58,665 bases of DNA, taken from assembly GCA_900319245.1 (NCBI GenBank), contig ONNQ01000019.1:1-58665 (forward strand). Reading direction: 5' to 3'. The translations under genes and the position numbers were made by a program. The notes under the pieces were generated by a model, which saw nothing but the letters and a program-made list of their open reading frames with translations, searched no databases and was not told the origin of the DNA. Numbering within the stretch: position 1 is the first letter of the stretch; every line of letters begins with the position of its first letter. The DNA comes from an uncultured Lachnospiraceae bacterium. Its GTDB lineage: Bacteria; Bacillota; Clostridia; Lachnospirales; Lachnospiraceae. Below are positions 1 to 9,234 of this stretch, piece after piece.

Positions 1-119
1 ATTATACCAAAAAGGGAGGTCAATGCTCTTTTTATTTGAATCTCCCATAAAATCAAGGCTTATGAACTAAAAACAGGTAGTGAACTTGACACTACCGACC
101 GGAACAAGGAGGTACGACG

Positions 120-1412
120 ATGAAACCTTATGCGGAAATGACCAAAGAAGAACTGGCGGAGGAGATCAAGAAGCTGAAAGATCTCTACCGTTACTATCAG
201 AGAATGGACCTGAATCTGGATATGAGCAGAGGCAAGCCCAGCGCGGAGCAGCTGGATCTGTCCATGGGTATGATGGACGTCCTGAATTCAGACAGCGACC
301 TGGCCTGCGAAGACGGCACCGACTGCCGCAACTACGGCGTTCTGACCGGCGTCCATGAAGCGAAGGTCCTGATCGGCGATATGATGGAGAACAATCCGGA
401 CAACATCATTATCTACGGCAACTCCTCTCTGAACGTCATGTACGACACAGTATCCAGAGCCATGACCCACGGTATTATGGGCAATACGCCCTGGTGCAAG
501 CTGGACAAGGTCAAGTTCCTGTGCCCGGTGCCCGGTTATGACAGACATTTTGCCATCACGCAGTATTTTGGCATCGAGATGATCCCGGTGCCCACCTATC
601 CCGGCGGCCCCGACATGGACATGGTCGAGAAGCTGGTGAGTGAAGATGAGAGCATCAAGGGAATCTGGTGCGTGCCCAAATACGGCAATCCGACCGGCTA
701 TTCCTATTCCGATGAGACGGTCCGTCGGTTCGCAGGACTTAAGCCCGCTGCGCCGGACTTCCGTATCTTCTGGGACAACGCCTATGGCGTGCACCACCTG
801 TACGACGACAGACAGGATCACCTGATCGAGATTCTCATGGCCTGCAAGAGAGCCGGCAATCCCGACCTGGTATACAAGTTCTCCTCCACGTCCAAGATCA
901 CCTTCCCCGGAAGCGGAATCGCCGCCCTTGCGACGTCTCCCAATAACCTGGAGGATATCGTGGAGCAGCTCAAGAACCAGACGATCGGACACGACAAGGT
1001 GAACCAGCTCCGTCACGTGCGCTATTTTGGCGACATTCACGGCCTGATGGTGCAGATGAAGAAGCACGCCGACATTCTCCGTCCCAAGTTCGAGATGGTC
1101 GAGTGGATCCTGGACGAGGAGCTCGGCGGCCTGGGCATCGGCGAGTGGACCAAGCCCATTGGCGGCTATTTCATCTACTTTAAGTCGCTGGACGGCTGCG
1201 CCAAAGCCATTGTCAAGCGCTGCAAGAAGTGCGGCGTGAAGATGACGCCCGCGGGCGCCACATGGCCCTATGGCAAGGATCCCTATGACAGAGACATCCG
1301 CATCGCGCCTTCCTACCCGCCGGTAGAGGACCTGCGCGCGGCGTCACAGCTGTTTGCGCTGTGTGTCAAGCTCGTCAGTGCGGAGAAGATTTACAGCGAA
1401 ATGAGTGAGTAA
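120..1412 (+). CDS. Aspartate aminotransferase, class Ic-like PLP enzyme
   Basis: This 430-residue protein is a fold-type I PLP aminotransferase. It most resembles the Corynebacterium-type class Ic aspartate aminotransferases, which swap amino groups between aspartate and 2-oxoglutarate in the cytoplasm. The PLP lysine is read as K259 in SSTSKITFPGSG. A conserved NPTG (KYGNPTGYSYS) and a WDNAYGVHH motif are the usual cofactor and substrate contacts of the fold. The start is supported by AAGGAGG seven bases upstream. It is followed by a strong terminator, so it is probably transcribed alone or as the last gene of a unit that begins before the window. Bases 1-119 hold no clear gene or convincing promoter. 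The fold is certain; the exact substrate is inferred from overall resemblance. Confidence 0.88.
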   Translation: MKPYAEMTKEELAEEIKKLKDLYRYYQRMDLNLDMSRGKPSAEQLDLSMGMMDVLNSDSDLACEDGTDCRNYGVLTGVHEAKVLIGDMMENNPDNIIIYGNSSLNVMYDTVSRAMTHGIMGNTPWCKLDKVKFLCPVPGYDRHFAITQYFGIEMIPVPTYPGGPDMDMVEKLVSEDESIKGIWCVPKYGNPTGYSYSDETVRRFAGLKPAAPDFRIFWDNAYGVHHLYDDRQDHLIEILMACKRAGNPDLVYKFSSTSKITFPGSGIAALATSPNNLEDIVEQLKNQTIGHDKVNQLRHVRYFGDIHGLMVQMKKHADILRPKFEMVEWILDEELGGLGIGEWTKPIGGYFIYFKSLDGCAKAIVKRCKKCGVKMTPAGATWPYGKDPYDRDIRIAPSYPPVEDLRAASQLFALCVKLVSAEKIYSEMSE

Positions 1413-1423
1413 CATGCAATACG

Positions 1424-1457
1424 GCCGCTGCAATCTGTGGATTGCGGCGGCTTTTTT
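1424..1457 (+). terminator. Rho-independent terminator after the aminotransferase
   Basis: A 12-bp stem (1424-1435 with 1440-1451, one G-T wobble) and a four-base loop TGTG are followed by six T residues. It lies 11 bases after the aminotransferase stop codon. Confidence 0.92.
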
Positions 1458-1471
1458 CAGTTACTGGGAAC

Positions 1472-1500
1472 TTGACCGGCTTTGTGGGGATTGATATGAT
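1472..1500 (+). promoter_or_regulatory. Sigma-A-type promoter for the SH3 lipoprotein gene
   Basis: TTGACC (1472-1477) and TATGAT (1495-1500) are separated by exactly 17 bases. They lie just after the terminator of the preceding gene and about 80 bases before the next start codon. Confidence 0.72.
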
Positions 1501-1582
1501 GAAATGTACATCATTTGTATGAAATATGTACGAAACAATGCACATCAGGCAGGCGGCTCGGGGCCGTATGGAGAAATAATAG

Positions 1583-2572
1583 ATGAGAGATGACAGAGTA
1601 AGGCGGAGTAAGGCGGCAGGCCTGCTCCTGTTTATGGCCGTGACGTTGGGCCTTACCGGCTGCGGCAACGCGGTGGAGAGCTATACGGTGGAAGGCAATA
1701 CAGGGGAAGTTTCCATGGTGACGGATGAGCCGTTTGCCTCCGTATTTTCGACCATGGAATACGCCCACGACGAAGCCGTGGAGGGCACGTCGACAGTGTA
1801 TGAAGGCACCGCGTCGGCAGAAGAAAGCGACACGGCGGCCACAGCGGAAGAGAACCGGAAGTGGCGAACGATCCTCGAGGATGTGAGTCTCTTTAGCAGT
1901 CCCGAGAACGGAAAGGTCACAATGGTGGTTCCCAAGGACAGCAAGGTGGACGTCCTGACGGAGAAGGAAAACGGATGGTATAAGATCCGCTATCACGGCT
2001 CTGTGGGCTATGTGAAGTCCGGTTACTTTGTGGAAGACTGGGAGGCGGAACAGGCCGAGCGCGCAAAGCGCGAGGAAGAGGAGCGACAGCGGAAAGCGGA
2101 AGCCGCGAGAAAGAAAGCGGAAGAAGAGGCCAAAAAGAAGGCTGAGGCAGAGAAGAAGAAAAAGGAAGAAGAGGCCAAGAAGAAAGCCGCGGAAGAGAAG
2201 AAGAAGGCCGAAGAGGAGGCCAAGAAGAAAGCCGCAGAAGAGAAGAAGAAGGCCGAAGAGGCGGCTAAGAAAAAGGCCGAAGAAGAGAAGAAGAAAAAGG
2301 AAGAAGCGGCCAGAAAGAAGGCGGAAGAGGAGAAGCGCAAGGCAGAAGCGGAGGAGCGCGCCCGCGCGATGGCAAACGGCGAAGTCACAAGACGGCTGGC
2401 CGAGACCGTCAATCTGCGCGACCCCGATGACGAGGAAATCCTGTTCGGCATTGTTCCCACGGGTTCCTACGTCACCGTCCTGGAGGATCTGGGCGACGGA
2501 TGGTATCTGGTCGATTACGACGGCATGGAAGGCATGATCAAGGGCGGCTACTTCACGGAGGACGATCCGTGA
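1583..2572 (+). CDS. SH3b - coiled coil - SH3b lipoprotein
   Basis: This 329-residue protein starts with a lipoprotein signal whose lipobox is LTGC, with C27 as the predicted lipidated cysteine, so it should sit on the outer face of the membrane. A first bacterial SH3-like domain covers roughly residues 90-150 (ends GSVGYVKSGYF). A charged coiled coil made of KKAEEEAKKK-type repeats covers about 155-265, and a second SH3b domain covers about 270-329 (ends GMEGMIKGGYF). SH3b domains commonly bind peptidoglycan or other wall components, so the protein may be a wall-contacting spacer. No catalytic domain is visible. The start follows GGAG by nine bases. It has its own predicted promoter and stands alone. 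The specific role is unknown. Confidence 0.82.
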   Translation: MRDDRVRRSKAAGLLLFMAVTLGLTGCGNAVESYTVEGNTGEVSMVTDEPFASVFSTMEYAHDEAVEGTSTVYEGTASAEESDTAATAEENRKWRTILEDVSLFSSPENGKVTMVVPKDSKVDVLTEKENGWYKIRYHGSVGYVKSGYFVEDWEAEQAERAKREEEERQRKAEAARKKAEEEAKKKAEAEKKKKEEEAKKKAAEEKKKAEEEAKKKAAEEKKKAEEAAKKKAEEEKKKKEEAARKKAEEEKRKAEAEERARAMANGEVTRRLAETVNLRDPDDEEILFGIVPTGSYVTVLEDLGDGWYLVDYDGMEGMIKGGYFTEDDP

Positions 2573-2604
2573 TCCATGAAAGCCGTGGCTTTTGGACAAG
2601 ACGG

Positions 2605-2669
2605 CAGTACGCAGTAGATCTGCAGTGATCCTGCAAACAATACAGCACGCAGCAGACTTGCAGTGATCC
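2605..2669. repeat. Imperfect 27-bp direct repeat upstream of the GH31 gene
   Basis: Two 27-base copies (2605-2631 and 2643-2669) are separated by 11 bases, giving a 38-bp period. They differ at four positions and share the exact block TGCAGTGATCC. They lie in the 137-bp gap between the lipoprotein and the glucosidase genes. A duplicated regulatory site is possible but not shown. Confidence 0.6.
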
Positions 2670-2709
2670 GCTATATACACACAGGGGCATGTCCTCGAAA
2701 GGAGTTATG

Positions 2710-4707
2710 ATGGTCAAAAGATACAGTTTTGGAGACGTGTTCCAAACCGATTCGATCCCGGTGATCCCGGAGGCGCAGACTGGCGCGATGCCGTATATGG
2801 ACGTATGTGAGAGCGAGATGTCTCTGACCTACCAAATGGACCCCGAGGACATTGTGTACGGCCTTGGAGAGAATGTACGCGGCATCAACAAGAGGGGCTG
2901 GATCTACGAGAGCAAGTGCAGCGACGAGTCCAAGCATCTGGAAGACAGAAGGTCCCTGTACGCCGCACACAACTTTATTGTTGTGGACGGAAGAGAGACG
3001 TTCGGCCTCTTTATCGATTACCCGGGCATTCTGACCTTTGACGTGGGATATACGGAGCTTTCGACACTCAGGATCACGGCGTCGGACTGGAATCTGGACG
3101 TCTATGTGATCGAGGGCGAGAGCGCCGTAGAGATCATTCGCACGTTCCGGAAGCTGATCGGCCGAAGCTATATTGCGCCGCTGTGGGCTTTTGGCAACGG
3201 GCAGAGCCGCTGGGGCTATGTGAACGCACAGGACGTGCGGGACGTGGTCCGAAATCACCGTGAAAACGGCATCCCGCTGGATATGGTCTATCTGGACATC
3301 GATTATATGGAGCGCTTCAAGGACTTTACGGTCAATAAAGAGCGCTTCCCCGATTTTGCGGAGTTCGTGCAGGAGATGAAGGACCAGCATATCCGCCTTG
3401 TGCCGATCATCGACGCGGCTGTCAAGGAGGAGAAGGGCTACTCTGTCTATGACGAGGGAATCGAGAAGGGATATTTTTGCACAGGCGCGGATGGAAAGCC
3501 GTTCGTCGGCGCTGTGTGGCCCGGGCGCTCCCTCTTTACCGATATGCTGAACAAAGAGGCCAGGGACTGGTTCGGCGACCAGTACAAGGTCCTGCTGGAC
3601 CAGGGCATCGAGGGCTTCTGGAACGATATGAACGAGCCGTCGATCTTCTACGCGGAGGATCGGCTTGCCGACGCGCTTGCGAGCATTGCGGATATGCGGG
3701 ACGGCGACCAGAACCTGGATCTGGACGCCTTCACCAAGTTCAAGAACCTGGTGCTGGATCTGTCTGCCAACCCGGAGGACTACAAGAAGTTCTATCACAA
3801 TGTGAACGGCAAGAGGATCCGCCACGACCAGGTCCACAATCTCTACGGCTACAACATGACGAGGGCGGCCGGCGAGGCCTTCGAGCGCCTTGCGCCGGAC
3901 AAGCGGATTTTGATGTTCTCGAGGGCGTCCTGTATCGGCATGCACCGCTACGGCGGCATCTGGCAGGGCGACAACAAGTCCTACTGGGGACACCTTCTGA
4001 TGAATCTCAAGATGATGGCCTCCCTCAATATGTGCGGCTTCCTCTACACAGGCGCGGATCTGGGCGGCTTCGGCAGCGATACGACGGAAGATCTGGTCAT
4101 GCGCTGGTACGCGCTGGGCATCTTCACCCCGCTGATGCGCAACCACTCCGAGATGGGCACCCGCAGGCAGGAGGTCTACCGCTTTACGGATCTGGAAGGA
4201 TTTAAGAACATCATCGGGCTGCGCTACAAGCTCCTGCCCTATCTGTACAGTGAATATATGAAAGCGGTCCTTGACGACGACCTGATGTTCCGCCCGCTGG
4301 CTTTTGACCATCCCGGTGATAAGCGCGCAAGGACCATTGAGGATCAGCTCTATTTGGGCAAAGAACTGATGATCGCGCCGGTCTATGAACAGAATGCGCG
4401 CGGCCGATACGTCTATCTGCCCGAGCGAATGAAGATGCTCCGCTTCACAAGGGACGGCGGTATGGAAGAGACCGTCCTGGAGAAGGGTGACCACTATGTG
4501 GAAGTGCCGCTTTCTGACGTCGTTTTCTTCCTGCGGGAAGGACGCCTCATTCCGCTCTCCGGGGGCGGGCAGTGCGTGGACGACGTGGATTTTGAGAATC
4601 TCGCGGTGGTTTCCTTTGGAGAGAACGCGGAATACGAGTACTATCACGACGACGGATTGAGCAAAGACTATGAGAATCCGGTCAACAGGCGTGTGATCAG
4701 GGCCTAA
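2710..4707 (+). CDS. Glycoside hydrolase family 31 alpha-glucosidase
   Basis: This protein of about 665 residues is a GH31 TIM-barrel enzyme that removes alpha-linked glucose or related residues from non-reducing ends. The nucleophile aspartate lies in GFWNDMNEPS (D306 from the chosen start) and the acid/base aspartate in WQGDN (D421). No signal peptide is visible, so it is probably cytoplasmic and acts on imported oligosaccharides. A reading frame upstream begins at 2689, but GGAG at 2701-2704 lies five bases before ATG 2710, which is preferred. ATG 2707 is also possible. A GH13 glucosidase follows 28 bases downstream, so the two are likely co-transcribed for starch-, maltose- or isomaltose-type oligosaccharide breakdown. 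No transporter or regulator is adjacent. Alpha-xylosidase activity cannot be excluded. Confidence 0.9.
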   Translation: MVKRYSFGDVFQTDSIPVIPEAQTGAMPYMDVCESEMSLTYQMDPEDIVYGLGENVRGINKRGWIYESKCSDESKHLEDRRSLYAAHNFIVVDGRETFGLFIDYPGILTFDVGYTELSTLRITASDWNLDVYVIEGESAVEIIRTFRKLIGRSYIAPLWAFGNGQSRWGYVNAQDVRDVVRNHRENGIPLDMVYLDIDYMERFKDFTVNKERFPDFAEFVQEMKDQHIRLVPIIDAAVKEEKGYSVYDEGIEKGYFCTGADGKPFVGAVWPGRSLFTDMLNKEARDWFGDQYKVLLDQGIEGFWNDMNEPSIFYAEDRLADALASIADMRDGDQNLDLDAFTKFKNLVLDLSANPEDYKKFYHNVNGKRIRHDQVHNLYGYNMTRAAGEAFERLAPDKRILMFSRASCIGMHRYGGIWQGDNKSYWGHLLMNLKMMASLNMCGFLYTGADLGGFGSDTTEDLVMRWYALGIFTPLMRNHSEMGTRRQEVYRFTDLEGFKNIIGLRYKLLPYLYSEYMKAVLDDDLMFRPLAFDHPGDKRARTIEDQLYLGKELMIAPVYEQNARGRYVYLPERMKMLRFTRDGGMEETVLEKGDHYVEVPLSDVVFFLREGRLIPLSGGGQCVDDVDFENLAVVSFGENAEYEYYHDDGLSKDYENPVNRRVIRA

Positions 4708-4735
4708 TAATAGTATTAAAAAAAGTGAGGCAGAT

Positions 4736-6433
4736 ATGGAAAGAAAATGGTGGCATGACAAGGTAGCCTATCAGATCTACCCCAAGAGCTTTATGGACAG
4801 TAACGGAGACGGAATCGGGGACCTGCAGGGTATCATCAGTAAGCTCGATTACCTGAAGGACCTGGGCGTTGACATCGTGTGGCTGTCACCGATCTATCAG
4901 TCGCCGCTCGCGGACGAGGGCTATGATATATCGGACTATTATGCGATCGATCCAAGGTTCGGCACCATGGAAGATATGGAGATGCTGATCGCGGAGGCCA
5001 AAAAGAGAGATATGACGATCCTCATGGATCTGGTCGTCAACCACTGCTCGGATGAGCACGAGTGGTTCAAGAAGGCCTGCGAGGACCCGGACGGACAGTA
5101 CGGCGGCTATTTTTACCTGCGGGACAAGGACCCCGAGGGCAAGCTTCCGACCAACTGGCGCTCCTATTTTGGCGGCCCCTGCTGGGACGAGCTGCCGGGC
5201 ACGGACAAGCTCTACATGCATGTCTTTCACAAAAAGCAGCCCGACCTCAACTGGGAGAACCCTGTGCTCCGCGAGGAAGTGTACAAGAACATCCGCTGGT
5301 GGATGGAGAAGGGGATCGGCGGCTTCCGCATCGATGCGATCATCAACATCAAGAAGCCTGCGGTTCTGCACGATTATCCCGCGGACCGCGAGGACGGCCT
5401 GTCCTCCGTCGACAACATGCTGCTGGAGGCGGAAGGCATCGGAGAGTTCCTGGGCGAGATGCGGGACAAGGCCTTCGCACCCTACGACGCCTTTACGGTG
5501 GGCGAAGTCTTCAACGAAAAGGAGAAGGATCTGCCGCTCTTTATCGGCGACGGCGGCTATTTTTCCACCATGTTCGACTTCTCCTCCGAGCTCTACGGCC
5601 GCAGCGGCAAGGGCTGGTTTGACACCAAGCGCATCGATATCGACGCCTACAGGGGCTGCCTTTTCGGCGCCCAGAAGAAGATCGGCGACATCGGCTTCTA
5701 TTCGACCATCATCGAGAACCACGACGAGCCCAGAGGCGCCAGCCGCTATCTGACGCCCGAGATGCGCACGGAAGCGGGCAAAAAAGCGCTTGCCACCGTT
5801 TACTTCCTCCGCCGCGGACTGCCCTTCATTTATCAGGGCCAGGAGATCGGCATGGAGAACAAGGAGATCCGCACCGTGGAGGAACTGGACGACATCTCCT
5901 CCATCGACGCCTACAAGGTGGCCATCGACGCCGGCATTTCCAAGGAGAAGGCGTTGGAAACGCTGTCTTTCTTTAGCCGCGACAACGCGCGCACACCGAT
6001 GCAGTGGAGCGGCGACGCGCACGCGGGCTTTACGACCGGCGACCCCTGGCTTATGGAGAACGCCAACTTCCCGCGGATTAATGTCAAAGAACAGCAGAGC
6101 CGCGAGGATTCCGTGCTCTCTTACTATAAGAAGCTGATCCGCCTCAGAAAGGATCCCGCCTACAAGGAGACACTCGTGTACGGCGATTTTGTCCCTGTAG
6201 AGGACTGCGCCCATAACGTGATCGCATATTATCGAAAGACCGATGCGCAGACCATCCTTGTCGCGGCCAATTTTGGCAAGGACAGCGTAAGGATTGCGCT
6301 GCCGGGACTCGAGGGCGGCGCCATTTGCAGCGCGAAGCCCCTTCTGACAAACGGAGAAGACGCTGATTTCGAGGACGGCGCGCTGTGCCTAAGAGGGCAG
6401 CAGGCGGTGGTCATGCTGCTGGGGAAAGACTGA
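4736..6433 (+). CDS. GH13 alpha-glucosidase, oligo-1,6-glucosidase subfamily
   Basis: This 565-residue GH13 enzyme has the four conserved alpha-amylase regions: DLVVNH, GFRIDAI with nucleophile D200, GEVF with acid/base E257, and ENHDEPR with transition-state D330. The start WWHDKVAYQIYPKSF is typical of the oligo-1,6-glucosidase/alpha-glucosidase group. The residue after the nucleophile is alanine. In studied members, valine here goes with alpha-1,6 preference and alanine or threonine with alpha-1,4, so a maltose-type preference is inferred. The usual NHDQPR is NHDEPR here. No signal peptide is present, so it is cytoplasmic. It follows the GH31 gene and probably shares its transcript. Confidence 0.9.
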   Translation: MERKWWHDKVAYQIYPKSFMDSNGDGIGDLQGIISKLDYLKDLGVDIVWLSPIYQSPLADEGYDISDYYAIDPRFGTMEDMEMLIAEAKKRDMTILMDLVVNHCSDEHEWFKKACEDPDGQYGGYFYLRDKDPEGKLPTNWRSYFGGPCWDELPGTDKLYMHVFHKKQPDLNWENPVLREEVYKNIRWWMEKGIGGFRIDAIINIKKPAVLHDYPADREDGLSSVDNMLLEAEGIGEFLGEMRDKAFAPYDAFTVGEVFNEKEKDLPLFIGDGGYFSTMFDFSSELYGRSGKGWFDTKRIDIDAYRGCLFGAQKKIGDIGFYSTIIENHDEPRGASRYLTPEMRTEAGKKALATVYFLRRGLPFIYQGQEIGMENKEIRTVEELDDISSIDAYKVAIDAGISKEKALETLSFFSRDNARTPMQWSGDAHAGFTTGDPWLMENANFPRINVKEQQSREDSVLSYYKKLIRLRKDPAYKETLVYGDFVPVEDCAHNVIAYYRKTDAQTILVAANFGKDSVRIALPGLEGGAICSAKPLLTNGEDADFEDGALCLRGQQAVVMLLGKD

Positions 6434-6517
6434 TTATATATAATAGGTCCGGCAAAGACAGCAATATAGAGCAGGGAACAACCCTGCTTCGGACTAAAAA
6501 AGGAGTGACAACACAAA

Positions 6518-7405
6518 ATGGATTATATGATTCGAGCGACAGCCGCAAACGCGCAGGTGCGCGCCTTTGCGGTCACGACAAGGGACCTGGTCGCACATGC
6601 AAGAGACGCCCATGACCTGTCTGCGGTGGCGACAGCGGCACTGGGACGCACCATGAGCGCCGCACTGATGATGGCCGACATGCTCAAGGGCCCCTCGGAC
6701 CTTCTGACCGTCAAGATCGACGGCGACGGCCCCATTGGCGGCATCCTTGTGACCGCCGACAATCTGGGCGGCGTAAAGGGCTATGTGGAGAATCCGGACG
6801 TGGATCTTCCCAACAACGCGATGGGCCATCTCAATGTGGGCGGCGCCGTCGGACACGGCACACTCACCGTGATCCGCGATATGGGCATGAAGGACCCTTA
6901 CGTGGGCCAGACCGCGATCCAGACGGGTGAGATCGCGGAAGATATCACCTATTATTATGCGGTGTCGGAGCAGATCCCTTCCTCTGTGGGGCTCGGTGTT
7001 TTGGTCAATCGCAATGAGAAGAAGGTCCTGCAGGCGGGCGGCTTCATCGTGCAGCTGATGCCGTTTGCGGAGGAGGAGACCATTGCAAAGCTGGAGAAGA
7101 ACCTGATGGGCATTGACGCCGTGACGACGATGCTTTCTGCCGGCGATACGCCCGAGCAGATGCTGGAAAAGGTGCTGGATGGCCTGAATCCTGTGATCAC
7201 CGCCCGCAATCCGGTGGAATTTCGGTGTAACTGTGGCAAAGAGCGCTATGAGAGAGCCCTGGTCCTTCTGGGGCACGAGGAAGTGCAGAAAATCGTGGAC
7301 GATGGGGAGCCCATTGAGATCAAATGCCAGTTCTGCGGCAAAACATACAGATTCTCGCAGGAGGAGCTGCAGGCCGTTCTTAAGAAAACTGAAAAAAAAG
7401 CGTGA
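6518..7405 (+). CDS. hslO: Hsp33 redox-regulated chaperone
   Basis: This 295-residue cytoplasmic protein is Hsp33, a holdase chaperone switched on by oxidation. The C-terminal zinc redox switch is complete: CNC at C237 and C239 and CQFC at C270 and C273. Oxidative disulfide formation releases zinc and exposes the client-binding surface. The start follows AAAAAAGGAG with a good spacing. A TATAAT at 6439-6444 in the gap after the glucosidase gene could be a -10 element, but no matching -35 was found. A short hairpin terminator follows. Confidence 0.96.
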   Translation: MDYMIRATAANAQVRAFAVTTRDLVAHARDAHDLSAVATAALGRTMSAALMMADMLKGPSDLLTVKIDGDGPIGGILVTADNLGGVKGYVENPDVDLPNNAMGHLNVGGAVGHGTLTVIRDMGMKDPYVGQTAIQTGEIAEDITYYYAVSEQIPSSVGLGVLVNRNEKKVLQAGGFIVQLMPFAEEETIAKLEKNLMGIDAVTTMLSAGDTPEQMLEKVLDGLNPVITARNPVEFRCNCGKERYERALVLLGHEEVQKIVDDGEPIEIKCQFCGKTYRFSQEELQAVLKKTEKKA

Positions 7406-7442
7406 GAATTCTCCCGTTCATGTTACAATACTAGATTAGGAG

Positions 7443-7460
7443 AACGGGACCCCCGTTTTT
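7443..7460 (+). terminator. Short hairpin terminator after hslO
   Basis: AACGGG (7443-7448) pairs with CCCGTT (7452-7457) across a three-base loop and runs into a T stretch. An upstream CCCGTTC at about 7418-7424 can compete for the same GAACGGG, so alternative pairing is possible. The stem is short. Confidence 0.55.
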
Positions 7461-7506
7461 CCGATCCTGTTTGATCGATCGTTTTTAGTAAGGAAGGAAA
7501 TCAAGT

Positions 7507-7812
7507 ATGATAGATCGTGAAGCCTCCGGCAGTTTTAGATTCTTTAAGAGTACGGCCGGTGAAGTGGAAGATACCGAGGCGCAGTTCGACATCAGCAATA
7601 AGACGAAGGTATCGCTGGTGATCGTTGCCCTGATTGTGGTTCTGTGCATCGTCTATGGATTTCAGCTCCGCAGCGCAAGACACAGCGCCCAGGCACCGGA
7701 AACAGCTGTCGTGTCAACGACCGCAGAGACTGCAGCCACTGCGCAGACGGCAGAAACGGCAGCGGTAGAAGAAGCGCCGGTGGAAGCAGCGGAAGAGTCC
7801 GCTACTAAATAA
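7507..7812 (+). CDS. Small single-pass membrane protein, unknown
   Basis: This 101-residue protein has an N-terminal hydrophilic segment of about 38 residues, one transmembrane helix around residues 39-57 (VSLVIVALIVVLCIVYGF), and a low-complexity tail rich in Ala, Thr and Glu. The start is well supported by AAGGAAGG eight to ten bases upstream. It lies 42 bases before the sodium symporter gene and is probably co-transcribed with it. I do not recognise a family. The tail resembles the flexible Ala/Glu-rich linkers of other surface proteins in this window, so a small envelope protein is the most that can be said. Confidence 0.7.
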   Translation: MIDREASGSFRFFKSTAGEVEDTEAQFDISNKTKVSLVIVALIVVLCIVYGFQLRSARHSAQAPETAVVSTTAETAATAQTAETAAVEEAPVEAAEESATK

Positions 7813-7854
7813 CATCGCGGGAAAAAGCGAATATAAAGGAGTGTAACAAGTAAC

Positions 7855-9210
7855 ATGCAGCGTGAAAATCTTGGTAGTCGTTTAGGCTTTATTCTGATCA
7901 GCGCAGGCTGCGCGATCGGAATCGGTAATGTGTGGAAATTCCCTTATCTCTGCGGACAAAATGGCGGAGGATTGTTTGTACTGATTTATCTGTTCTTCTT
8001 ACTGGTGCTGGGACTGCCGGCCATGACCATGGAATTTGCGATGGGCCGCGCCTCCCAAAAGAGCCCGGTTAAGATGTATCAGGAACTGGAGCCCGCAGGA
8101 AGCAAATGGCATCTGCACGGACTGGTCTGCATGCTGGGCAACTATCTTCTGATGATGTATTACACAACCGTGGCCGGATGGATGATTCAGTATTTCTTTA
8201 AGACCGTGACCGGAACTTTCACAGGCCTTGACGCCGACCAGGTGGCGGCCTCGTTTACAAGCGGCCTTGCAAGCCCTCTTTTGCAGGTCGGTTGCATGGC
8301 AATCGTTGTCGTTCTCGGCTTCTGGGTCAATTCCCAGGGTCTGCAGAACGGACTTGAAAAAGTGACCAAGGTTATGATGCTGGCCCTGATCATCATCATG
8401 GTGATCCTGGCGGTCAACAGCGTCTTTTTGCCAGGCGCGGGAGAAGGCCTTAAGTTTTATCTGCTGCCCAGCGCGAAAAGGGCACAGGAAGTTGGTCTTT
8501 TCAATGTGATCGTCAGTGCGATGAACCAGGCCTTCTTTACCCTCAGTATCGGCATCGGTTCCATGGCAATTTTTGGCAGTTACATCGGACGTGACCAAGC
8601 CCTGATGGGAGAGTCCATCAACGTGATCATTCTGGACACCTTTGTGGCCATCTGCTCGGGTCTTATCATTTTCCCCGCATGCTTTGCATACGGCGTACAG
8701 CCCGACAGCGGTCCGAGCCTTCTCTTCATCACCCTTCCCAATATTTTCAATCACATGAAGCTGGGAAGACTGTGGGGCAGCCTGTTCTTTGTATTTATGA
8801 CATTTGCGGCCTTTTCCACTGTTTTGGCCGTATTTGAGAACATCATGGCGATGTGCATGGATATGTTTGGATGGAGCCGCCAGAAATCCGGCTTGATCAA
8901 CACAATTCTGATGCTGGTACTTGCTGCGCCATGCGCGCTTGGCTTCAATGTTTTGTCCTCCATCCAGCCGCTGGGAGAGGGATCCTCGATCCTTGATTTC
9001 GAAGATCTGCTCGTCAGCAACTATATCCTCCCGATCGGCGCGTTTATCATGGTGCTCTTCTGCACCAGCCGCTTCGGATGGGGATGGGAGAATTTTGTGA
9101 AAGAGGCAGACGAGGGCAAAGGTCTCAAGGTTATGAGCTGGATGAGACCCTATGTCACATATGTACTTCCTCTGGTCGTGATTCTGGTATTCATTCTGGG
9201 AATCCTGTGA
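7855..9210 (+). CDS. Sodium:neurotransmitter symporter family transporter
   Basis: This 451-residue polytopic membrane protein belongs to the SNF/NSS family (LeuT-like). The N-terminal signature GCAIGIGNVWKFPYLCGQNG includes the unwound TM1 region and GNVWRFPY-like motif that forms the sodium and substrate sites. The length fits the shorter bacterial members with about eleven or twelve helices. Members take up amino acids or related amines driven by sodium; the substrate here cannot be read from sequence. It follows the small membrane protein gene by 42 bases and precedes the L,D-transpeptidase by 24 bases, so all three may share a transcript. Confidence 0.93.
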   Translation: MQRENLGSRLGFILISAGCAIGIGNVWKFPYLCGQNGGGLFVLIYLFFLLVLGLPAMTMEFAMGRASQKSPVKMYQELEPAGSKWHLHGLVCMLGNYLLMMYYTTVAGWMIQYFFKTVTGTFTGLDADQVAASFTSGLASPLLQVGCMAIVVVLGFWVNSQGLQNGLEKVTKVMMLALIIIMVILAVNSVFLPGAGEGLKFYLLPSAKRAQEVGLFNVIVSAMNQAFFTLSIGIGSMAIFGSYIGRDQALMGESINVIILDTFVAICSGLIIFPACFAYGVQPDSGPSLLFITLPNIFNHMKLGRLWGSLFFVFMTFAAFSTVLAVFENIMAMCMDMFGWSRQKSGLINTILMLVLAAPCALGFNVLSSIQPLGEGSSILDFEDLLVSNYILPIGAFIMVLFCTSRFGWGWENFVKEADEGKGLKVMSWMRPYVTYVLPLVVILVFILGIL

Positions 9211-9234
9211 TCCGGATAAAAATGGGAGAAATCG

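Noticed and set aside
2671-4761. 696-codon minus-strand open frame opposite the GH31 gene
   Set aside because: It is an antisense shadow of a GC-rich gene with clear GH31 motifs on the plus strand, and it has no recognisable domain.
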